Below, piece by piece: positions 45,409 to 54,720 of a stretch of 64,000 nt of DNA. The position numbers and the translations under genes were made by a program. This stretch comes from Corallococcus silvisoli (GTDB lineage: Bacteria; Myxococcota; Myxococcia; Myxococcales; Myxococcaceae), in contig NZ_JAAAPJ010000009.1 in the NCBI RefSeq assembly GCF_009909145.1, forward strand, positions 360,937 to 424,936, read 5' to 3'. The notes beneath the pieces were generated by a model that searched no databases, was not told where the DNA came from, and saw only the letters and a list, made by a program, of their open reading frames with translations. Each line of letters begins with the position of its first letter. Position 1 is the first letter of the stretch.

Positions 45409-46314
45409 ATGGCACTGCCTGCCATTGCCCCCTATTCCATGCCCGGCGCGGCGGACCTGCCCCGCAACAAGATCTCGTGGACCCCGGAGCCCGGGCGCGC
45501 CGTGCTGCTCATCCACGACATGCAGCGCTACTTCGTGGACGCCTTCGCGCAGGGCCAGTCCCCGGTGACGGAGCTGGTGGCCAACATCCAGCGGCTGCGT
45601 GCGCACGCCGTGAAGCTGGGCATCCCCGTCGTTTACTCCGCGCAGCCCGGCGACCAGACCCCCGAGCAGCGCGGCCTCCAGCTGGACTTCTGGGGCGCTG
45701 GCGTCCGCAGCGGACCGAAGCAGCAGATCATCGAGGCGCTCGCTCCCGTCGAGGGCGACACCGTGCTCACCAAGTGGCGCTACAGCGCCTTCCGCAACAC
45801 GCGCCTGATGGAGCTGATGCGGGAGCAGCGCCGTGACCAGCTGATCATCTGCGGCATCTACGCGCACATCGGCTGCCTCCAGACGGCCAGCGACGGCTCC
45901 ATGAGCGAGGTGCGGCCCTTCCTGGTCGCGGACGCGGTGGCGGACTTCTCGCTGGAGAAGCACCGGCTTGCGCTGGACTACGCCTCGCAGCTCGTCGCGT
46001 TCGTCACCTCCACGCAGCAGCTCATCGACGCCATGCCGGTGGGTGCCTCCGCCCCGGCGGTGGACCGCGAGCAGCTTCGAGCGGACGTGGCCGAGCTCCT
46101 GATGGAGTCCGCGTCGGCGATTGGCGAGGACGACAACCTGCTCGAGCGCGGCATGGACTCCATCCGCCTGATGAGCCTGGTGGAGCGCTGGCGCCAGGGT
46201 GGCACCGAGGTGTCCTTCGTGGAGCTGGCCGAGAAGCCGACGCTCACCGACTGGTACGCGCTGCTCGCCGCGAAGCAGCCCGCCCCGCTGGCCCCTGGCG
46301 CCCGCGCCTCCTGA
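45409..46314 (+). CDS. mxcF: Isochorismatase with C-terminal aryl carrier protein (MxcF/EntB-like)
   Basis: A 301-residue bifunctional protein. Residues ~1-210 are an isochorismatase (LIHDMQRYFVDAF, KWRYSAFRNTRL and CGIYAHIGCLQTASD) that hydrolyses isochorismate to 2,3-dihydro-2,3-dihydroxybenzoate and pyruvate. Residues ~220-290 are an aryl carrier protein with the phosphopantetheine Ser in ERGMDSIRLMSL (near residue 250). This matches EntB/DhbB. CCAGGAG lies before ATG 45409, 14 bases after mxcE. It delivers the aryl thioester to the condensation domain of MxcG. Confidence 0.95.
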   Translation: MALPAIAPYSMPGAADLPRNKISWTPEPGRAVLLIHDMQRYFVDAFAQGQSPVTELVANIQRLRAHAVKLGIPVVYSAQPGDQTPEQRGLQLDFWGAGVRSGPKQQIIEALAPVEGDTVLTKWRYSAFRNTRLMELMREQRRDQLIICGIYAHIGCLQTASDGSMSEVRPFLVADAVADFSLEKHRLALDYASQLVAFVTSTQQLIDAMPVGASAPAVDREQLRADVAELLMESASAIGEDDNLLERGMDSIRLMSLVERWRQGGTEVSFVELAEKPTLTDWYALLAAKQPAPLAPGARAS

Positions 46315-46359
46315 TCCGCCCTGGAGGGCGGCCCCCCTTCCCCTCGGAGTTCCCCCGTC

Positions 46360-49300
46360 ATGCACCCTCCCCAGGATGAGAACCGCCCGCTGACCGCGGC
46401 ACAGCACGGCATCTGGGTGGGGCAACAGCTCGACCTCCAGAGCCCGGTGTACAACGCGGGCGAGTGCATCGAGTTCCGGGGCGCGGTCGATCCGGCGCGC
46501 TTCGAGTCCGCCCTGCGCCGCGCGGTCGCGGACGCGGACGCCCTGCACTCGCGCTTCATCGCGGGCGATGAGGGTCCGGCACAGCGGATCGATCCCGGCA
46601 CGCACTGGGCGCTCCAGCGCGTGGACCTGAGCGCGGAAGCGGATCCCTGGGCCGCCGCCCAGGAGTGGATGTGGAAGGACCTGGGCCGCACGGTGGACCT
46701 CGCGCGAGGGCCGCTGTTCGCGCAGGCCCTGCTCACCGTCGGGCCGGAGCGCTCCTTCTGGTTCCAGCGCATCCACCACATCGCGATGGATGGCTATGGC
46801 TTCTCGCTGCTCGCGCGGCGGGTGGCGGAGCTCTACACGGCTGATGCCGCGGGCAAGGTCGCGCCCGCCGGCTTCAGCCGCCTGGGCCCCGTGCTGGACG
46901 AGGACCTGGCGTACCGGAGCGGTCCACAGCTCCAGAAGGACCGCGACTTCTGGGTGGGGCGCTTCGAGGATGCCCCCGTGCCGCCGCTGCTCGCGGACGC
47001 GGCGCCCATGTCCTCCCGCTTCCTGCGCCGCTCGGAGCACCTGCGCCCGGAGATGATGGCCGCCCTCCAGGCCGGCGCGAAGCAGGCGGGCGTGAGCTGG
47101 TCCGACCTGGTGCTCGCGGTGACGGCCGTCTACCTGCACCAGCGCACGGGCGCGGCGGAGGCGGTGCTGGGCCTGCCGGTGATGGGCCGGCTGGGTTCGG
47201 CGTCGCTGCGAGTCCCGTGCATGGCGATGAACATCGTGCCGCTGCGCATCGCCGTGCGGCCGGATGCGGGGCTGTATGCCCTGGCGCGTGACGTGGCGGC
47301 GGAGATGAAGGCCGCGCGCCCCCACCTGCGCTACCGCTACGAGCAGCTCCGCCGCGACCTGCGTCTGGTCGGTGGCCAGCGGAAGCTCTTCGGTCCCGTC
47401 GTCAACATCATGCCGTTCGACTACGCCCTGGACTTCGCGGGCGTGCCGGGGACCGCTCACAACATCTCCGCCGGTCCGGTGGAGGACCTGTCGTTCGGCT
47501 TCCATGCCCGTTCGGGTGGGACAAGCCTGCGCGTGGATCTGGACGCGAACCCCGCCTGCTACACCGAGGCCGCGCTCGCCGAACACCAGCGTGGGTTCCT
47601 CCAACTGCTGGAGTCGCTGCTCGCGTCGCCCGAGCAGCCCGTGCGGCGCGCCCCCCAGGGTGCGGGGATGGAGGCTTCGGTCCTCGACGGCGGGCCGGTG
47701 CCGCCGGTGCGCCCTGTGTTGGAGCTGTTGAAGGCACAGGCCGAGGCCCGGCCGGAGGCGGTCGCGGTGGAGCACGGCCGCTGGCGGATGACCTACCGCG
47801 AGCTGCTTGCGGCCTCCCAGGCCCTGGCGCTGCGGCTCACGGAAGCGGGCGTGCGCGCCGACACCGCGGTGGCCGTGAAGGTCCCCCGGGGCATCGACGC
47901 CATCGTGTCCACCCTGGGCGTGCTGTTCGCGGGCGCGGGCTACCTGCCCATCGACCCCACCGGGCCGGCCACGCGCAACGCGGCCATCCTGGAGGACGCA
48001 CGCCCCGGCGTGATGCTGGTGTCCGAGCGCCCCACGCCCGACGCGGATCCCACGGCGCCTGGAATCCTGATCGTGCAGCGGCTGGAGTCGCAGGCCCCAT
48101 CCGGGCCCGTGGCTCCGGTGGGAGGGGACGTCCCCGCCGCGTCCGACCCGGAGGCCCGGCTCGCCTATGTCATCTACACGTCGGGCTCCACCGGTCAGCC
48201 CAACGGCGTGCAGATCACGCGCGGCGCCCTGGCCCACTTCGTCGCGGGCGCGACGCCGCGCTACGGCGTCGGCCCCGAGGATCGGGTGCTCCAGTTCGCG
48301 CCGCTCCACTTCGACGCCAGCGTCGAGGAGATCTTCGTCGCGCTGTGCACGGGCGCGCGGCTGGTGCTGCGCACCGACGAGATGCTCCAGTCGGTGCCAC
48401 GCCTGATGGACGCGTGCGCCGAGCACGGCATCACCCTGCTCGACCTGCCCACGGCCTTCTGGCACGAGCTGGCCTACAGCCTGTCCACCGGCGCCGCCCG
48501 CCTTCCGGAGGCCCTGCGCACGGTCATCATCGGCGGCGAGGCGGCGCTGCCGGAGCGCATCGCTCGCTGGCGGGAGATCGCGGGCGACCGCGTGCGGCTG
48601 CTCAACACCTACGGCCCCACCGAAGCCACCGTCGTGGCCACCGTCGCCACGCTCGCGGGGCCGGAGGCCCTGGCCTCCGGTGAGGAGGTCCCCATCGGCC
48701 GTCCGCTGCCCGGCGTGGTCGCGGCGGTCATCACCCCGCAGGGCCGGCTGGTGGCCCCCGGCAAGGAGGGCGAGCTGTGCCTGCTGGGCGGCGCGCTCGC
48801 GCGGGGCTACCTGGGCCGCCCCCAGTTGGATGCCGCGCGCTTCACCCGGCTGGAGGCGCTGGAGGGAGCGCCCCGGGCCTACCGCACCGGCGACAAGGCG
48901 CGCGTGCGGGAGGACGGCCAGCTCGTGTTCGTGGGCCGCGTCGACGACGAGTTCAAGATCAGCGGGCACCGCATCGACCCGGGCGAAGTTGAAACCGTGT
49001 TGCTCCGGTATCCCGGTGTCCGCGAGGCCGCCGTCGTGGGACAGGTGTTGCCGGGGGGCTCGCGACGGCTGTGCGCGCACCTGGTGGCCTCGCCCGAGCC
49101 CTCGCCCGCGGAGCTGCGCAAGCACCTGCTGACGGCCCTGCCCGCTCCCATGGTGCCCGGCGCCTTCGCCTTCGCGGAGCGGCTGCCCCGCACCAGCACG
49201 GGGAAGATCGACCGCAACGCGCTCAAGAACGCGCTGCCCGCGGACGCGAGCGCCGCGCTGCTCGCCACCGCGACCCCCATGGAGCGCACGGTGCTGGAGG

Positions 49301-50712
49301 TCTGGGAGCAGGTCCTGGGCCGCGCCGCCACTTCGCTCCAGGACGACTTCTTCGAGCTGGGCGGCCAGTCCCTCCAGAGCATCCAGGTGGCCAACCGGCT
49401 GGGCATCGCCGTGGGCCGCGACGTGCCCGTGGCCACCGTCTTCCGGCACCCGACCGTGTCGGGGCTCGCGCAGGCGCTCCAGCGCGGCAGCGCCGAGGGC
49501 TCGGAGCCCGGCGGCCTCACGCCCGCGATGCTCACGGACGCGGAGCTGGGCGAGGACATCGTCCCCACCACCACCCACGAGGCGTGGGCACACGAGGCGC
49601 CGCGACGGGGCACCGGCTTCCGGCAGGTCCTCCTCACGGGCGCCACGGGCTTCGTCGGCGCGCACCTGCTGCATCAGCTCCTGACGCGGACGGACTCGCG
49701 CGTCATCTGCCCCGTGCGCGCGAAGGACGAGGCGCAGGCCATGGAGCGGCTGCGCTCCGCGCTGGCGGGCCAGCGTCTGCCCACGGAGGGGATTGAAGCG
49801 CGGGTGCTCGCGCTTCCGGCGGACCTGTCCCAACCGCTGCTGGGCCTGGACGCCACGCGCTTCCACGGGCTCGCCGCCGAGTGCGACGCCATCATCCACA
49901 ACGCCGCCGTGGTCAGCGTGGTGCGCGAGTACGGCAGCCTCCAGGGCGTCAACGTCCGCGGCACGCGGGAGCTGCTGAAGCTGGCCGCCGCCGTGCGCCC
50001 CAAGCCCTTCCACTACGTCTCCACGCTGGCGGTGGCGCCCCAGGCGAACCTGGCTCCGGACGTGCCAGAGGCCTTCGTCCCCGCGCACCCGGGCCTGCGC
50101 GACGGCTACCAGCAGAGCAAGTGGATCGCGGAGCGGCTGGTGCAGCAGGCCTCCGAGCGGGGCCTCCCCGCGACGGTGTACCGGCTGGGCCGCGTGGTGG
50201 GCGCGCCCGACACCGCGCTCGTCAACACCCAGGACCTCGTGTGGCGCATCGTGCTCGCCGGGCTGCCCGTGCGCGCCCTGCCCCTGCTGGACGTGGGCGA
50301 GGTGTGGACGCCCGTGGACTTCGTGGCCCGCGCGATCGTCCAGCTCGCGCGCACGCCTCGGCCGGGCGCGGTGTTCAACGTGACGCCGGCGGCGGAGGTG
50401 CGCCTGGCGGAGCTGTTCGGCTGGGTGCGTGACTACGGCTACCCGCTGGACCTGTGTCCCGTCCCCGAGTGGCGCGACCGCGTCGCGAAGGGCTCGGGCG
50501 GCCACGACGCCACGCTCGCCTTCTTCGACTTGCGCAGCGGGGACTCCACGCCGGCCTTCGGCCTGGGCCCCATCCGCTGCGAACGGCTGCTGGCCGCGCT
50601 GGAGGGCACGGACGTCCGCTGCCCCCCCACCGACCGGAAGCTCCTCCACCGCTATCTCGACTCCTGCGTCGCGCAGGGAATCCTGCCTCCGAAAGAAACG
50701 GCGCTCCCGTGA
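46360..50712 (+). CDS. mxcG: Nonribosomal peptide synthetase C-A-PCP-reductase (MxcG)
   Basis: A 1450-residue NRPS. Condensation domain: residues 1-430, with HHIAMDGYGF near 139. Adenylation: ~445-955, with VIYTSGSTGQPNGV near 602, NTYGPTEAT near 747, YRTGDKAR near 840, GRVDDEFKISGHRIDPGE and RTSTGKIDR near 945. Carrier protein: ~965-1045, with the pantetheine Ser in FELGGQSLQSIQ near 1002. NAD(P)H thioester reductase: ~1085-1440, with VLLTGATGFVGAHLL, YVSTLAVAP and YQQSKWIAERL. In Stigmatella, MxcG joins two 2,3-dihydroxybenzoate units to lysine and releases the chain reductively as an aldehyde and then an alcohol. Domain order and neighbours support this; lysine specificity is inferred. Its end overlaps the DAHP synthase start. 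Confidence 0.96.
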   Translation: MHPPQDENRPLTAAQHGIWVGQQLDLQSPVYNAGECIEFRGAVDPARFESALRRAVADADALHSRFIAGDEGPAQRIDPGTHWALQRVDLSAEADPWAAAQEWMWKDLGRTVDLARGPLFAQALLTVGPERSFWFQRIHHIAMDGYGFSLLARRVAELYTADAAGKVAPAGFSRLGPVLDEDLAYRSGPQLQKDRDFWVGRFEDAPVPPLLADAAPMSSRFLRRSEHLRPEMMAALQAGAKQAGVSWSDLVLAVTAVYLHQRTGAAEAVLGLPVMGRLGSASLRVPCMAMNIVPLRIAVRPDAGLYALARDVAAEMKAARPHLRYRYEQLRRDLRLVGGQRKLFGPVVNIMPFDYALDFAGVPGTAHNISAGPVEDLSFGFHARSGGTSLRVDLDANPACYTEAALAEHQRGFLQLLESLLASPEQPVRRAPQGAGMEASVLDGGPVPPVRPVLELLKAQAEARPEAVAVEHGRWRMTYRELLAASQALALRLTEAGVRADTAVAVKVPRGIDAIVSTLGVLFAGAGYLPIDPTGPATRNAAILEDARPGVMLVSERPTPDADPTAPGILIVQRLESQAPSGPVAPVGGDVPAASDPEARLAYVIYTSGSTGQPNGVQITRGALAHFVAGATPRYGVGPEDRVLQFAPLHFDASVEEIFVALCTGARLVLRTDEMLQSVPRLMDACAEHGITLLDLPTAFWHELAYSLSTGAARLPEALRTVIIGGEAALPERIARWREIAGDRVRLLNTYGPTEATVVATVATLAGPEALASGEEVPIGRPLPGVVAAVITPQGRLVAPGKEGELCLLGGALARGYLGRPQLDAARFTRLEALEGAPRAYRTGDKARVREDGQLVFVGRVDDEFKISGHRIDPGEVETVLLRYPGVREAAVVGQVLPGGSRRLCAHLVASPEPSPAELRKHLLTALPAPMVPGAFAFAERLPRTSTGKIDRNALKNALPADASAALLATATPMERTVLEVWEQVLGRAATSLQDDFFELGGQSLQSIQVANRLGIAVGRDVPVATVFRHPTVSGLAQALQRGSAEGSEPGGLTPAMLTDAELGEDIVPTTTHEAWAHEAPRRGTGFRQVLLTGATGFVGAHLLHQLLTRTDSRVICPVRAKDEAQAMERLRSALAGQRLPTEGIEARVLALPADLSQPLLGLDATRFHGLAAECDAIIHNAAVVSVVREYGSLQGVNVRGTRELLKLAAAVRPKPFHYVSTLAVAPQANLAPDVPEAFVPAHPGLRDGYQQSKWIAERLVQQASERGLPATVYRLGRVVGAPDTALVNTQDLVWRIVLAGLPVRALPLLDVGEVWTPVDFVARAIVQLARTPRPGAVFNVTPAAEVRLAELFGWVRDYGYPLDLCPVPEWRDRVAKGSGGHDATLAFFDLRSGDSTPAFGLGPIRCERLLAALEGTDVRCPPTDRKLLHRYLDSCVAQGILPPKETALP

Positions 50713-51986
50713 CGAACCCTTCCTGGTCCCCTGCCTCCTGGCGCGCGAAGCCTGTCCGCTACATCCCCGACGACTACCCCGACCTCTCCGCCCTCGCGCG
50801 CGTGGAGTCCGAGCTCGCCGCCCTGCCGTCGCTGGTGCACGCGGAGGAGACGCGCCGGCTGCGAGAAGCGCTGGGGCAGGTCGCCGAGGGCAAGGCCTTC
50901 CTGCTCCAGGGCGGCGACTGCGCGGAGAGCTTCAAGGAGTTCTCCGCCCAGAACGTCCGGGGCACCTTCCAACTGCTGCTCCAGATGGCCGGGGTGCTCA
51001 CCTTCGCGGGCGGCTGCCCGGTGGTGAAGGTGGGCCGCATCGCGGGCCAGTTCGCCAAGCCGCGCTCCAACGCCACGGAGACCGTCGGCGGCGTCACCCT
51101 GCCCAGCTACCGCGGCGACATCATCAACGGCATGGACTTCGACGCCCGCGAGCGCACGCCGGATCCCCAGCGCCTGCTTCGCGCCTACCACCAGTCCGCG
51201 GAGACACTCCAACTGGTGCGGGCCTTCGCGCGCGAGGGCTACACGGACCTGACCCGGCTCCTGGGCCACCGGCCGGAGTCCGAAGGCGCCGTGCGCCCCG
51301 TGGACTTCTTCACCAGCCACGAAGCCCTGCTCCTCAACGTCGAGCAGGCCATGACCCGCGTCGATGAAGCCACGGGCGACTGGTACGACACGTCCGCGCA
51401 CATGCTCTGGATTGGCGAACGCACCCGCCAGCTGGACGGCGGCCACGTGGAGTTCATGCGGGGCATCCAGAACCCCATCGGCCTCAAGTGCGGCCCCTCG
51501 CTGGAGCCCGAGGACCTGGTGCGCCTCATCGACACGCTCAACCCCCAGGGCATCCCGGGCAAGCTCACGCTCATCGGGCGCTTCGGCTCGGATCAGGTCG
51601 CCGCGCGCCTGCCCCGGCTGATGGCCGCCACCCAGCGCCACGGCAGCCCCGTGGTGTGGTCCATCGACCCGATGCACGGCAACACGCACAAGGCGAACAA
51701 CGGCTACAAGACGCGCTCGCTGGAGCGGATCCTCGCGGAGGTGATGGGCTTCCTCCAGGTCGCCGCCGCCGAAGGCGTCCACCCCGGCGGACTCCACCTG
51801 GAGATGACCGGCCAGGACGTCACCGAGTGCCTGGGCGGCCCGCTGGACGTGTCCGAGGACGACCTCTCCGACCGCTACCACACGCACTGCGATCCACGCC
51901 TCAACGCGGACCAGTCTCTCCAGCTCGCGTTCCGCGTCGCGGACGGGCTGCACACCGTGCGCGCACCCCAGGACCGCGCAGCCTGA
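50709..51986 (+). CDS. Type II 3-deoxy-D-arabino-heptulosonate 7-phosphate synthase
   Basis: A 425-residue class II (plant-like) DAHP synthase, first step of the shikimate pathway from phosphoenolpyruvate and erythrose 4-phosphate. Visible are AFLLQGGDCAESFKEF (metal-ligand Cys), VGRIAGQFAKPRS, SYRGDIINGMDFDARERTPDPQ, GERTRQLDGGHVEF, GIQNPIGLKCGP, SIDPMHGNTHKANNGYKTRS, the late Asp/His metal site and CDPRLNADQSLQLAF. GTG at 50709 overlaps the mxcG stop (GTGA), so translation is coupled to the NRPS. It probably boosts chorismate flux under iron starvation. A cluster-specific, iron-controlled copy of this enzyme is in keeping with siderophore loci. Confidence 0.95.
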   Translation: MTNPSWSPASWRAKPVRYIPDDYPDLSALARVESELAALPSLVHAEETRRLREALGQVAEGKAFLLQGGDCAESFKEFSAQNVRGTFQLLLQMAGVLTFAGGCPVVKVGRIAGQFAKPRSNATETVGGVTLPSYRGDIINGMDFDARERTPDPQRLLRAYHQSAETLQLVRAFAREGYTDLTRLLGHRPESEGAVRPVDFFTSHEALLLNVEQAMTRVDEATGDWYDTSAHMLWIGERTRQLDGGHVEFMRGIQNPIGLKCGPSLEPEDLVRLIDTLNPQGIPGKLTLIGRFGSDQVAARLPRLMAATQRHGSPVVWSIDPMHGNTHKANNGYKTRSLERILAEVMGFLQVAAAEGVHPGGLHLEMTGQDVTECLGGPLDVSEDDLSDRYHTHCDPRLNADQSLQLAFRVADGLHTVRAPQDRAA

Positions 51987-52044
51987 TTTTCCATGGAGCC
52001 TTGACAGTTCCGAACTCAAGCGGGTAAACGTCGCGGCGCTGAAA

Positions 52045-52061
52045 ATGAGAACCATTCTCAT
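52045..52061 (+). promoter_or_regulatory. Fur-like box over the receptor start codon
   Basis: ATGAGAA-cca-TTCTCAT (52045-52061) is a seven-base palindrome with the same core as the mxcC box, and CATAATCAT follows. TTGACA sits at 52001-52006. If the receptor starts at its first in-frame ATG, that ATG is the first base of this box. A repressor here could act at transcription and at initiation. Confidence 0.65.
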
Positions 52062-54660
52062 AATCATAAGAGCGACGACGCGGCGATGGCTTCCGGGCAT
52101 GGGCGTGGCCCTGCTGTCCCTCCCGTGCGCCAGTGGACTCGCGCACGCGGGAGGACTCCAGGAGGAGGCCGCCCCCGAGCCGCCTCCGGCGCGAACGGCC
52201 GAGCCCGGCGCCCAGGATGCGGCGCAGCCGACCCCGGCGCCCGCGGCTCCGGTCATCGAGCTTCCGCGGCTGCTCCGCTCCGTGGAGGCGCCCTACCCGC
52301 CCGAAGCGGCGCGCGAGAAGCTGGAGGCGAACGTCCGGCTGCGGCTGCGGCTGGACGCGCAGGGGCAAGTGACCCAGGCGGAGGTGATGGAGCCCGTCGG
52401 CCACGGCTTCGACGAGGCCGCGCGCACCGCGGCGCTCCAGTTCCGCTTCGAGCCCGCGAAGCGCAACGGCGTCGCGGCCCCCGCCCGCGTCACCTACACC
52501 TACGTGTTCCAGCTGGCCGCGCCCGTGGAGCCGGCACCGCCGCCGGCCCCTCGCATCACGATGACGGCGGCGAAGTCCCACGCGCCCGACACGGCCCCGG
52601 AGGAGTACGAGGAGACCGTCGAAGTCACCGGCGTGGGCGAGACGCAGGCCGAGCGCCGCCGCAAGTCCGCGGAGGCGGTGCAGGTCGTCGAGCTGGAGCA
52701 GGCCAGCATGGAGACCGCCGACCTGGGCACCGCGCTGGCGCGCACGGAAGGCGTGGACGTGCGGCGGGCCGGGGGACTTGGCAGCGGAGCACGCGTTTCG
52801 GTGGCGGGCCTGTCGGATGATCAGGTGCGCTTCTTCATCGACGGCGTTCCGCTGGAGCTGGCGGGCTACGGGCCCGCGATCGCCAGCGTGCCGGTGAACC
52901 TGGTGCAGCGGATGGAGATCTTCCAGGGCGTGGTGCCCATCCGCTTCGGCGCGGACGCGCTGGGCGGCGCGGTGGAGCTCGTCACCGACCAGGACGTGCG
53001 CGGCACGGGCGTGACGGGCTCGTATGAGCTGGGCTCTTTCGACACGCACCGCTTCACCGCGAGCGTCCGCCACCTCCAGGAGTCCACCGGCCTGCTGGTG
53101 CGCGCGCACGGCTTCTACGACGACGCGCGCAACAACTACCCCATCCAGGTGGAGGTGCCCAACGACCTGGGCAAGCTCGCGCCCGTGGAGGTGCGCCGCT
53201 TCCATGACGGCTACCGCGCCGGAGGCGCGAGCGTGGAGGCCGGCTACGTGGACCGGCCCTGGGCGCGGCGCCTGCTGGTGCGCGCCTTCCTCAACGCCGC
53301 CGGCCGGGAGATCCAGAACGACGTCGCCATGGAGTCCGCCTATGGCGACGTGACGACCGCGGAGGGCACCGCGGGCGCCACGCTGCGCTACGCGCAGACC
53401 TTCGACCCGGGCCTCACCGTGGACGCGGTGGGCGGCTACACGTTCCGCCGCAACCGCTTCCTGGACCTGGGCACCTGCGCGTACGACTGGTACGGCCGCT
53501 GCGTCGTCACCCTGCCCCAGCCGGGTGAGATCGAATCGCGAGCCGTGGAGCGCTACGTCAACCAGCACACCGCCTTCGCGCGCCTCAACGCCGCCTGGGT
53601 GCCCGTGCCCGGCGGAGCGCACACGGTGCGGCTGGCGGTGGCCCCCACCTTCGTCCAGCGCTCGGGCGAGGACCGCCAGCTCCAGGCGCGCGGCGAGGCG
53701 GATCCGCTGTCCGTGGGCCGGGGCGTGACGTCCCTGGTGACGGGCCTGGAGTACCAGCACGACGCCTTCGACGGCCGGCTCCAGAACATCGTCTTCGCCA
53801 AGGACTACCTCCAGGACACCCGCGCGAAGAAGCTGCTGGCCAGCAACGAGTTCATGAACCTGGGCCGCACCGCGCACGAGTTCGGCGTGGGCGACAGCCT
53901 GCGCTACCGGCTGTCCACCTCGCTCATCGCCAAGGCCTCCTATGAGTGGGCCACGCGGCTGCCGCGCCCGGACGAGCTCTTTGGCGACGGGCTGCTCATT
54001 GGCGACAACCTGGAGCTGCGGCCCGAGGTCAGCCACAACTTCAACCTGGGGCTGAGCTACGCGTCAGCGCCCAGCAGCCGCGGGGGCGGCTTCCGCGCCA
54101 GCGCTGGCGGCTTCGCGCGCCTGGCCGATCAGCTGATCGTCCTCATCGGGCGGGAGAGCTACTTCCTCTACCAGAACGTGTACGCGGCCCGCGCGCTGGG
54201 CGCCCTCGGGAGCGTGGGGTGGACGTCGCCCGGTCAGTACCTGGCCCTGGACGGCAACGCCACCTGGCAGGACGTTCGCAATGTCTCCACCGAGGGCAAC
54301 TTCGGCGCGTTCGACGGACAGCGCATCCCCAACCGCCCCTACCTGCTCGGCAATGGCAGCGCGCAGGGGCGCGTGGGCGACCTCCTGCGCGACCACGACG
54401 AGCTGCTGGTGACGTGGCGCTCCCGCTATGTGCACGGCTTCTTCCGGTCGTGGGAGGGCCTGGGGGCGCAGGTGACGAAGTCGCGCATCCCCTCGCAGCT
54501 CACCCACTCGCTCGCGGTCACCTACGTGGTGCGCGACATGACGACGCGGCTGAGCTGGACGCTGGACCTGCAGAACCTCACCGACTCCCGGACCTACGAC
54601 TTCTACGGCGTCCAACGCCCCGGCCGCAGCCTCGCCGCCAAGTTCACGCTGGAGCGCTGA
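52045..54660 (+). CDS. TonB-dependent receptor with fused TonB C-terminal domain
   Basis: An 871-residue outer-membrane protein. A signal peptide ends near GLAHAG, followed by a Pro/Ala-rich linker. Residues ~70-160 form a TonB C-terminal domain (VIELPRLLRSVEAPYPPEAARE, then EVMEPVGHGFDEAARTAALQF). A plug domain spans about 190-310 (ETVEVTGVGETQAERRRKSA, GARVSVAGLSDDQVRFFIDG), and then a beta barrel runs to the C-terminal LAAKFTLER. It should import the ferric siderophore. The TonB part is normally on a separate inner-membrane protein, so its fusion to the receptor is unusual. The first start may be 52045 or 52099; the latter removes 18 residues containing the Fur box. Confidence 0.9.
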   Translation: MRTILIIIRATTRRWLPGMGVALLSLPCASGLAHAGGLQEEAAPEPPPARTAEPGAQDAAQPTPAPAAPVIELPRLLRSVEAPYPPEAAREKLEANVRLRLRLDAQGQVTQAEVMEPVGHGFDEAARTAALQFRFEPAKRNGVAAPARVTYTYVFQLAAPVEPAPPPAPRITMTAAKSHAPDTAPEEYEETVEVTGVGETQAERRRKSAEAVQVVELEQASMETADLGTALARTEGVDVRRAGGLGSGARVSVAGLSDDQVRFFIDGVPLELAGYGPAIASVPVNLVQRMEIFQGVVPIRFGADALGGAVELVTDQDVRGTGVTGSYELGSFDTHRFTASVRHLQESTGLLVRAHGFYDDARNNYPIQVEVPNDLGKLAPVEVRRFHDGYRAGGASVEAGYVDRPWARRLLVRAFLNAAGREIQNDVAMESAYGDVTTAEGTAGATLRYAQTFDPGLTVDAVGGYTFRRNRFLDLGTCAYDWYGRCVVTLPQPGEIESRAVERYVNQHTAFARLNAAWVPVPGGAHTVRLAVAPTFVQRSGEDRQLQARGEADPLSVGRGVTSLVTGLEYQHDAFDGRLQNIVFAKDYLQDTRAKKLLASNEFMNLGRTAHEFGVGDSLRYRLSTSLIAKASYEWATRLPRPDELFGDGLLIGDNLELRPEVSHNFNLGLSYASAPSSRGGGFRASAGGFARLADQLIVLIGRESYFLYQNVYAARALGALGSVGWTSPGQYLALDGNATWQDVRNVSTEGNFGAFDGQRIPNRPYLLGNGSAQGRVGDLLRDHDELLVTWRSRYVHGFFRSWEGLGAQVTKSRIPSQLTHSLAVTYVVRDMTTRLSWTLDLQNLTDSRTYDFYGVQRPGRSLAAKFTLER

Positions 54661-54720
54661 GCACCGCGCCTCCGGCACTCCGCACGCAGCACCCGCAAAC
54701 CCCCATCGAAAGGGATCTCC

